DNA of 11,217 nucleotides. Origin: JARRQB01 sp965368585. GTDB lineage: Bacteria > Pseudomonadota > Gammaproteobacteria > Chromatiales > Chromatiaceae. The stretch is taken from assembly GCA_965368585.1 (NCBI GenBank), contig CBDUNM010000159.1, positions 1 through 11,217 of the forward strand, in the 5' to 3' direction. Position numbers and translations under genes: made by a program. Position 1 is the stretch's first letter. Every line of letters begins with the position of its first letter. Positions 6,368-11,217 of this stretch are shown one piece after another. The notes under the pieces are model-generated. The model searched no databases. It saw only the letters and a program-made list of their open reading frames with translations, and was not told the DNA's origin.

Positions 6368-6696
6368 TGACTGAGACGCAGGATCCGAGCATCCCGATCA
6401 ACGAAGATCCGACCATGACGGCCAATGCGCTGAAAGCGATGGCGCATCCGCTGCGTTGGAAAATTCTTTGTACCCTGGGTGATCGTGAATTGTCTGTTGG
6501 TGAGATCGTGGAACAGACGGGAACGTCGCAAAGCAACATATCGCAACACCTGGAGCAGTTGCGCAACAAGAACATCGTCACTTCGCGTAAAGAGGCCAAC
6601 CGAATCTACTACCGGATTCGCAACGGCAAGCTGCTCGAATTGATCGGCACCATGCGCGAAGTACTGTGTCCGTTGAACCTGGAAGATCGTCACTGA
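6367..6696 (+). CDS. ArsR/SmtB-family repressor, probable thiol/persulfide sensor of SqrR/BigR/YgaV type
   Basis: This 109-aa winged-helix protein is expected to be a dimeric DNA-binding repressor. It has the family layout: ALKAMAHPLRWKILCTL (residues 21-37), the helix-turn-helix SVGEIVEQTGTSQSNISQHLEQLRN (split as SVGEIVEQTG and TSQSNISQHLEQLRN, about 43-67), the wing VTSRKEANRIYYRI (71-84), and a C-terminal dimerisation helix. Cys35 and Cys101 are the only cysteines. They are 66 residues apart and sit in the alpha2 and C-terminal-helix positions that carry the reactive dithiol in SqrR and BigR. The arsenic-binding ELCVCDL motif is replaced by ELSVGEI, so classical arsenic sensing is unlikely. 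ATG 6367 was preferred over TTG 6355 and GTG 6364 because GGAG (6357-6360) lies 6 nt upstream. Its target may be the AT-rich palindrome at 8036-8055. Confidence 0.85.
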   Translation: MTETQDPSIPINEDPTMTANALKAMAHPLRWKILCTLGDRELSVGEIVEQTGTSQSNISQHLEQLRNKNIVTSRKEANRIYYRIRNGKLLELIGTMREVLCPLNLEDRH

Positions 6697-6698
6697 CG

Positions 6699-6712
6699 GG
6701 CCGTGCGCGGCC
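6699..6712 (+). terminator. GC-rich hairpin after the ArsR-family gene
   Basis: GGCCG (6699-6703) pairs with CGGCC (6708-6712) across the loop TGCG, two bases after the stop codon. There is no following T-run, so it would be at best a weak or Rho-assisted 3' end. Confidence 0.2.
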
Positions 6713-6788
6713 AGCATGCGGGCCTTCCGAGGCACTGTCGACCGAGCCGGGTTGTGTCAACGACTTAGCGGACCTGCGATAGTAAAGA

Positions 6789-7874
6789 ATGTCTGCGCAA
6801 TCCCCTTACCGTGAAGCCATCGCCGCGACCGGGGTGGTTCTCGACCAGCATCAGCAGGTCGTGGTCGACCGCCTGGTCGATCTCACGGAACGTCTGGCAC
6901 GCCCCGAAGTCAATCCGCGCCGCCGTTGGTTTGGCCGTGCCGCGGCCGTAAAAGGCCCCGAGCGAGGGGTTTACGTGTGGGGCGGGGTCGGGCGCGGCAA
7001 GACCTGGCTGATGGATCTGTTTTTCCAGACGCTGTCCATCGAGCGCAAAGAGCGGTTGCACTTTCACCACTTCATGAAGCAAACGCACGAAGACTTGCGC
7101 GAGTTGAGCGGGCAGGCAAATCCTCTGGATCGGGTGGCGAGCAAGATCGCGCGGCGTACCCGGGTGTTGTGTCTGGATGAATTCGTCGTCACCGATATCG
7201 GCGATGCGGTGATCCTCGCGCGCCTGCTGAACGCCCTTTTCCGCCTGGGGGTGACCCTTGTGACGACCTCCAACGTGGCGCCCGAGAACCTGTACCGCGA
7301 CGGCATCCAGCGCGCGAGTTTCTTGCCCGCCATCGACCTGCTGGAGACCCACACCGAGGTGGTGCGCCTGGATGGTGGCCGCGATTACCGACGTGAGATC
7401 TTGACCGCAGCTTCGGTTTATCACGTCCCGCTGGGGGCGGATACCGACCGGCGCCTGCTCACGGAGTTCGAAGAATTGGTCAAAGAGGATTACGAACGCG
7501 ACGGGCAATTGGATGTACTGCGCCGCAGTATTCCGTTTCGTTGTCGTGCGGGAAGTATAGTGTGGTTCGACTTTATCGCGTTGTGCGGACCACCGCGCAG
7601 TCAGCACGACTACATCGAAGTGGCGCGATGCCATCACACCGTTCTGATCTCGGACGTGCCGCGCATGGATGGGAGTACCGACGACTGTACGCGGCGATTT
7701 ATTCTACTGATCGACGAATTCTATGACCGCAAAGTCAAGTTGATTGTCAGCGCGGCGGTCGACCCCGAGCGTCTGTATTGCGGCGAACGCCTGGCGTTCG
7801 AGTTCCAGCGCACCGCCAGTCGCCTCATCGAAATGCAGAGCCAGGAGTATCTCGCCCAACCCCATGCCAGCTGA
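6789..7874 (+). CDS. zapE: Cell division protein ZapE, AFG1-like ATPase
   Basis: ZapE is a P-loop ATPase of the AFG1/LACE1 family. In E. coli it associates with FtsZ at the division ring and is needed under stress or low oxygen. The 361-aa protein begins with YREAIAATGVVLDQHQ and has Walker A GGVGRGKT (65-72) followed by WLMDLFF, then HFHHFM near residue 91. Walker B is LCLDEF (Asp130-Glu131), followed by VTDIGDA, then the sensor-like VTLVTTSN and a C-terminal LIDEFYDRKVKL segment. All hallmark blocks of the family are present and the length is normal. ATG 6789 has only a short AAAG directly before it; a weak promoter (TTGTGT 6752-6757, TGCGAT 6775-6780, 17-bp spacing) may lie upstream. It sits between the regulator and the efflux operon with no obvious functional tie to either. 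Confidence 0.94.
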   Translation: MSAQSPYREAIAATGVVLDQHQQVVVDRLVDLTERLARPEVNPRRRWFGRAAAVKGPERGVYVWGGVGRGKTWLMDLFFQTLSIERKERLHFHHFMKQTHEDLRELSGQANPLDRVASKIARRTRVLCLDEFVVTDIGDAVILARLLNALFRLGVTLVTTSNVAPENLYRDGIQRASFLPAIDLLETHTEVVRLDGGRDYRREILTAASVYHVPLGADTDRRLLTEFEELVKEDYERDGQLDVLRRSIPFRCRAGSIVWFDFIALCGPPRSQHDYIEVARCHHTVLISDVPRMDGSTDDCTRRFILLIDEFYDRKVKLIVSAAVDPERLYCGERLAFEFQRTASRLIEMQSQEYLAQPHAS

Positions 7875-8011
7875 CGATCGCCATGGCGGCGGCGTTTTCC
7901 GGTTTCCTGCAGGTCGATACCGGTTCGATGCGAACGATTGCCCGGCGAGCCAATGTATAGCGAAAAGCAATCGGTTTTCAGGCGGTTAAGACCTTGCGTG
8001 ATAAATCCCTC

Positions 8012-8039
8012 TTGCAAAAATGATAAATGTGCCTAATAT
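8012..8039 (+). promoter_or_regulatory. Candidate sigma-70 promoter of the RND efflux operon
   Basis: TTGCAA (8012-8017) and TAATAT (8034-8039) are separated by 16 bp, each matching consensus at 4 of 6 positions. The surrounding stretch from about 7990 to 8065 is strikingly AT-rich for this GC-rich window, as expected for a promoter. The -10 overlaps the left arm of the palindrome at 8036-8055. A second possible -10, TATATT (8053-8058), has no good -35. Confidence 0.45.
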
Positions 8040-8055
8040 TAGAGAATTCTAATAT
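8036..8055 (+). promoter_or_regulatory. AT-rich palindrome, probable repressor operator of the RND operon
   Basis: ATATTAGA (8036-8043) and TCTAATAT (8048-8055) are perfect 8-bp inverted arms around the spacer GAAT. The site overlaps the predicted -10 box and ends 21 bp before the adaptor's ATG, which is the position of a classical repressor operator. ArsR-family dimers commonly bind AT-rich dyads of about this size. Binding by the regulator at 6367-6696 is inferred from proximity and site type only. Confidence 0.5.
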
Positions 8056-8076
8056 ATTTGTATTTGGGGTAGTTGC

Positions 8077-9120
8077 ATGAGTTTTCTGGGCCCATTCGCA
8101 GTAGTTGCGCTGCTGGCGAGCGGTTCGGCGCTTGCCGACCTGACAACCTTTCCGGTGCAGCAGATCGATGTGCCGCGCGTCTATCGCCTGGACGGTGTGG
8201 TGGAGGCGGTCAATCAGTCGACCGTGGCGGCGCAGACTTCGGGGCAGGTAGAGCAAATTCTGTTCGACGTCGAGGACTACGTCGCGAAGGGTAAGTTGAT
8301 CGTGGTCTTGAAGGCCACCGAACAGCAGGCGCGCTTCGAGCAGGCCCGGGCCGGGGCCAGCGCTGCCGCCGCACGACTGCAGGAAGCGCGCAGCGAGCAC
8401 GCGCGGATAAAGGGCGTGTTCGAAAAGAAACTCGTTTCCAAGCAGGAGATGGACAGGGCATCGGCTGCGCTGCAAACGGCGCGTGCCCAGCAAGAGGCCG
8501 CGCAGGCTGCGTTGGCGGAAGCGGAAGAGCAACTCGCCTATACGCAGATTCGTGCGCCATATACCGGGATCGTGACCCAGCGCCATGTCCAGGTGGGCGA
8601 GATCGCCCAACCGGGCCAGGCGCTGATGAGCGGTATAACGCTGGACCAGTTGCGGGTCATCGTCGACGTGCCGCAAAGCGCGATACCGGCGGTGCGCCGC
8701 TTCGACGAGGCCCAGGTGCAACTTCCCGAGAACGGCTGGATTCCGGCGACGGATATCACCGTATTTCCGTTTGCCGATCAGGGCTCGAACACCTTCAAGG
8801 TCAGGCTGGAGTTGCCCCGGGGTGTCGGCGGCATGTTTCCTGGGATGTTTGTCAAAACCGCCTTCGTGACCGGGTCTGAAACAACCCTCGTGGTTCCCGA
8901 CGAGGCCGTGGTGTTCCGCTCCGAGGTTACGGGAGTCTACGTGATCGATGCGGACGCCCGGGTCAGCTTGCGGCACATCCGCTTGGGCCGCTCCCTGGGC
9001 GACGGGCGCGTCGCCGTGCTCGCGGGTTTGAGCGAGGGTGAGCACGTCGCGCTGGACACCATCGCCGCCGGCGTTCAGCTGAAGTTACAACGTACCGGAA
9101 AGCACGATGACGACGCCTGA
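8077..9120 (+). CDS. RND efflux periplasmic adaptor (membrane fusion protein, HlyD/AcrA type)
   Basis: The protein links an inner-membrane RND pump to an outer-membrane channel in the periplasm. It is 347 aa with a probable signal peptide ending ASGSALA at residue 20; there is no lipobox Cys, so it is not a lipoprotein. The first lipoyl half (AAQTSGQVEQILFDVEDYV, about 51-70) leads into an Ala/Glu/Gln-rich coiled-coil hairpin (about 84-155). The second lipoyl half follows (IRAPYTGIVTQRHVQVGE, about 160-178), then a beta-barrel and a membrane-proximal region with FPGMFVKTAF and VVPDEAV. The n-region of the signal peptide has no Lys or Arg, which is unusual, but the frame has a stop at 8050-8052 and no better start. 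The Shine-Dalgarno is weak (GGGG at 8066-8069). The 3' end overlaps the permease gene by 14 nt. Confidence 0.9.
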   Translation: MSFLGPFAVVALLASGSALADLTTFPVQQIDVPRVYRLDGVVEAVNQSTVAAQTSGQVEQILFDVEDYVAKGKLIVVLKATEQQARFEQARAGASAAAARLQEARSEHARIKGVFEKKLVSKQEMDRASAALQTARAQQEAAQAALAEAEEQLAYTQIRAPYTGIVTQRHVQVGEIAQPGQALMSGITLDQLRVIVDVPQSAIPAVRRFDEAQVQLPENGWIPATDITVFPFADQGSNTFKVRLELPRGVGGMFPGMFVKTAFVTGSETTLVVPDEAVVFRSEVTGVYVIDADARVSLRHIRLGRSLGDGRVAVLAGLSEGEHVALDTIAAGVQLKLQRTGKHDDDA

Positions 9121-11217
9121 ACTCGGTTTTTCCGGCGCCATCGCCAGGCGCTTTCAGGCTACGGAGATCACTCCGTTGTTGGCCTTGGTGGGTCTGCTGC
9201 TGGGCGTGTTCGCGGTATTGGTGACGCCGCGTGAGGAAGAGCCCCAGATCAATGTGACTTTTGCCAACGTCTTTATCCCGTTCCCGGGCGCCTCGCCCCA
9301 CGAGGTCGAAAGCCTGGTGGCCTCGCCGGCGGAGCAGGTTTTTTCCGAGATCGAAGGTATCGAGCACGTGTATTCCCGGTCGATGCCCGGTATGGCAGTC
9401 CTGACGGTACAGTACGAGGTCGGGGAGAATCGCACCGACGCAATCGTGCGCCTGTTCACCAAGGTGTTCAGCAATCAGGACTGGCTGCCACGGGGCCTGG
9501 GGGTCGGACAGCCCATCGTCAAGCCCAAAGGCATTGACGACGTGCCGATCATGTCGGCGACGCTATGGTCGCCCGATATGGAGGTCGGCGCGTACGAGTT
9601 GGGCCAGGTGGCGCACGCGATCGAAGCCGAATTGAAGCGGGTGCCGGGTACTCGCGACATCTACACCCTGGGTGCGCCGCAGCGGGTGGTTAAGGTCGTG
9701 CTCGACCCGCAGGCGCTGGCCGGTTACGGGATCGATCTCGACGACCTGCGGCTGGCGCTGCGCAGTGCCGACACCACCCGGGACAATCTGACGGTGACGA
9801 CCGACAATCGCGAGATATTGGTGCAGGCGGGATCTTTTCTGACCAACACCGACGAGATCGCCGAACTGGTAGTGGGGGTGCACTCGGGCCGCCCGGTGTA
9901 TCTGCGCGACGTCGCCCGTATCGAAGAGCGTCCTGACACGCCCGACAGCTATGTCTGGATGGGTCCGGGGCCCGCGGCGGCGCAGATCGGTCTCGAACTG
10001 CCCGTGGAATCACCCGCCGTCACGCTTGCGGTCGCGAAAAAGCCGGGCGAAAACGCCGTCGATATCGCCAACCGGGTGATCAAGCGGTTCGAGCAACTGA
10101 AGGGCACCTATATTCCGGACGGTGTGCAAGTCACGATCACCCGCAACTACGGCGCGACCGCGGACGCCAAGGCGAAGAAACTGATCACCAAACTGGCATT
10201 CGCCACCACCTCGGTGGTGCTCCTGGTCTGGCTTGCCCTGGGTTGGCGCGAGGCGCTGATCGTCGGCGCGGCGGTCGTCGTAACGCTGGCCATCACCTTG
10301 TTCGCCTCCTGGGCCTGGGGTTTCACCCTCAACCGGGTGTCCTTGTTCGCCTTGATTTTCTCCATCGGTATTCTGGTGGACGATGCCATCGTGGTGGTCG
10401 AGAACATCCACCGGCATCTCGCCCTGGGAGCAAAGCAACTGCTCGAGGCGATACCCGCCGCGGTCGACGAGGTCGGCGGGCCGACGATACTGGCGACCTT
10501 CACGGTGATCGCCGCCTTGCTGCCCATGGCCTTCGTTTCCGGCTTGATGGGACCCTATATGAGCCCGATTCCGATCAATGCCTCCATGGGGATGCTGATC
10601 TCGCTGGCGGTGGCGTTCGTGTTTACGCCCTGGATGACCCATCGGATGTTGCGCGGGGTCGCCGGGAAATTTGCCGCGCACGCGGCAGAGCACGACGCAT
10701 CGAGTGGCATGGAGGGTTTCTTCACCCGAGTGATGACGCCTTTCCTGGCCGGGGCGAGGGGGAACAGGAACCGCTGGAAGCTGCTGTTCGGCGTACTGCT
10801 GCTGATCGCGGCGTCGCTGTCCCTGGCCGGGTTCAAGCTGGTGGTGCTCAAGATGCTGCCGTTCGACAACAAGTCCGAGTTTCAAGTGGTGCTCGATATG
10901 CCGGAAGGCTCCAGCCTGGAGCAGACGACCCGGGTGTTGAGCGAAATCGGCCAGTTCCTCGTTAGCGTTCCGGAGGTGACCGATTACCAGGTCTACGCCG
11001 GAACAGCCGCGCCGATCAGTTTCAACGGGTTGGTGCGCCAGTACTATTTGCGCGCAGACGCACACCTGGGTGATATCCAGGTGAACCTGGTCGACGAGCA
11101 CGCGCGAGACCGCAAGAGCCACGAGATCGCATTGGCGGTGCGAGCGCCGGTCCAGGCGATTGCGCAACGCTACGACGGCAACGCCAAGATCGTCGAGGTT
11201 CCACCGGGTCCGCCGGT
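9107..11217 (+). CDS. RND efflux transporter permease, AcrB/HAE1-like (3' end outside window)
   Basis: This is the proton-driven inner-membrane pump of the tripartite efflux system. The frame is open from ATG 9107 to the window edge: 703 residues of an expected 1000 or more. TM1 (about 22-40) is followed by REEEPQINVTFANVFIPFPG and the first periplasmic porter region. A block of membrane helices then starts near residue 362. TM4 carries GILVDDAIVVVENI with Asp425-Asp426, equivalent to the AcrB proton-relay pair Asp407-Asp408; heavy-metal pumps such as CusA lack the second Asp. LLPMAFVSGLMGP and FTPWMTHRML match TM5-TM6. The second periplasmic half begins with LKMLPFDNKSEFQVVLDMPEGSSLEQT. The Shine-Dalgarno GGAA (9097-9100) lies 6 nt upstream, inside the adaptor gene, so the two are co-translated. 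The substrate is unknown, and no outer-membrane channel gene is seen in the window. Confidence 0.93.
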   Translation, partial: MTTPELGFSGAIARRFQATEITPLLALVGLLLGVFAVLVTPREEEPQINVTFANVFIPFPGASPHEVESLVASPAEQVFSEIEGIEHVYSRSMPGMAVLTVQYEVGENRTDAIVRLFTKVFSNQDWLPRGLGVGQPIVKPKGIDDVPIMSATLWSPDMEVGAYELGQVAHAIEAELKRVPGTRDIYTLGAPQRVVKVVLDPQALAGYGIDLDDLRLALRSADTTRDNLTVTTDNREILVQAGSFLTNTDEIAELVVGVHSGRPVYLRDVARIEERPDTPDSYVWMGPGPAAAQIGLELPVESPAVTLAVAKKPGENAVDIANRVIKRFEQLKGTYIPDGVQVTITRNYGATADAKAKKLITKLAFATTSVVLLVWLALGWREALIVGAAVVVTLAITLFASWAWGFTLNRVSLFALIFSIGILVDDAIVVVENIHRHLALGAKQLLEAIPAAVDEVGGPTILATFTVIAALLPMAFVSGLMGPYMSPIPINASMGMLISLAVAFVFTPWMTHRMLRGVAGKFAAHAAEHDASSGMEGFFTRVMTPFLAGARGNRNRWKLLFGVLLLIAASLSLAGFKLVVLKMLPFDNKSEFQVVLDMPEGSSLEQTTRVLSEIGQFLVSVPEVTDYQVYAGTAAPISFNGLVRQYYLRADAHLGDIQVNLVDEHARDRKSHEIALAVRAPVQAIAQRYDGNAKIVEVPPGPP

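Noticed and set aside
6367..6696. Arsenic- or cadmium-responsive ArsR regulator
   Set aside because: The alpha3 metal-site motif ELCVCDL is replaced by ELSVGEI, and no ars or metal-resistance gene is nearby.
7978..9045. Minus-strand frame of 355 codons opposite the adaptor gene
   Set aside because: It is antisense to a canonical membrane fusion protein; its content is unrecognisable and it would cover the promoter/operator region.
10010..11167. Long open frame on the minus strand (385 codons) opposite the RND permease
   Set aside because: Its composition is Gly/Gln/Arg/His-rich without domains and it lies antisense to well-conserved RND motifs. It is a shadow.
9107..11217. Heavy-metal (CusA-type) RND pump
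   Set aside because: TM4 has the Asp-Asp pair of HAE1 pumps (VDDAIVVVEN) rather than the CusA-like pattern. Periplasmic metal-binding methionines could not be identified with confidence.

Overview
The window is about 60% GC, densely packed, and reads as a gammaproteobacterial chromosome. TruC and ZapE of gammaproteobacterial type, a Cache-GGDEF protein, a hybrid sensor kinase and an RND efflux operon all point that way. A regulator resembling the persulfide sensors SqrR/BigR hints at a sulfur-exposed or sulfur-oxidising lifestyle (for example Chromatiales-like), but this last point is inference. No tRNA, rRNA, CRISPR array, insertion sequence or integrase was seen.

Layout. The 3' end of a probable alpha/beta-hydrolase gene (1-145, +) converges on truC (186-899, -). 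After a roughly 300-bp divergent gap comes a signal-transduction block, all on +: a membrane Cache-GGDEF diguanylate cyclase (1208-2890), a hybrid histidine kinase (2992-5310), and a receiver-PAS response regulator (5307-6179) that overlaps the kinase by an ATGA junction. A dyad-rich gap (6180-6366) leads to a small ArsR-family regulator (6367-6696), then zapE (6789-7874). An AT-rich promoter/operator region (about 7990-8076) precedes an RND efflux operon: a periplasmic adaptor (8077-9120) and an inner-membrane permease (9107 to beyond the right edge, 703 codons present).

How the parts may work together. The kinase and receiver-PAS protein look like a translationally coupled two-component pair. 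The kinase ends in a receiver-like domain that has lost its phosphorylation residues. The response regulator has an intact phosphorylation site but no recognisable output domain. The diguanylate cyclase just upstream could share the same signalling node. Separately, the ArsR-family protein has two cysteines 66 residues apart, in the positions of the dithiol of SqrR/BigR/YgaV. An 8+8 bp AT-rich palindrome overlaps the predicted promoter of the efflux operon two genes downstream. The most interesting testable hypothesis here is therefore a thiol- or persulfide-gated RND efflux system, with zapE lying between regulator and target.
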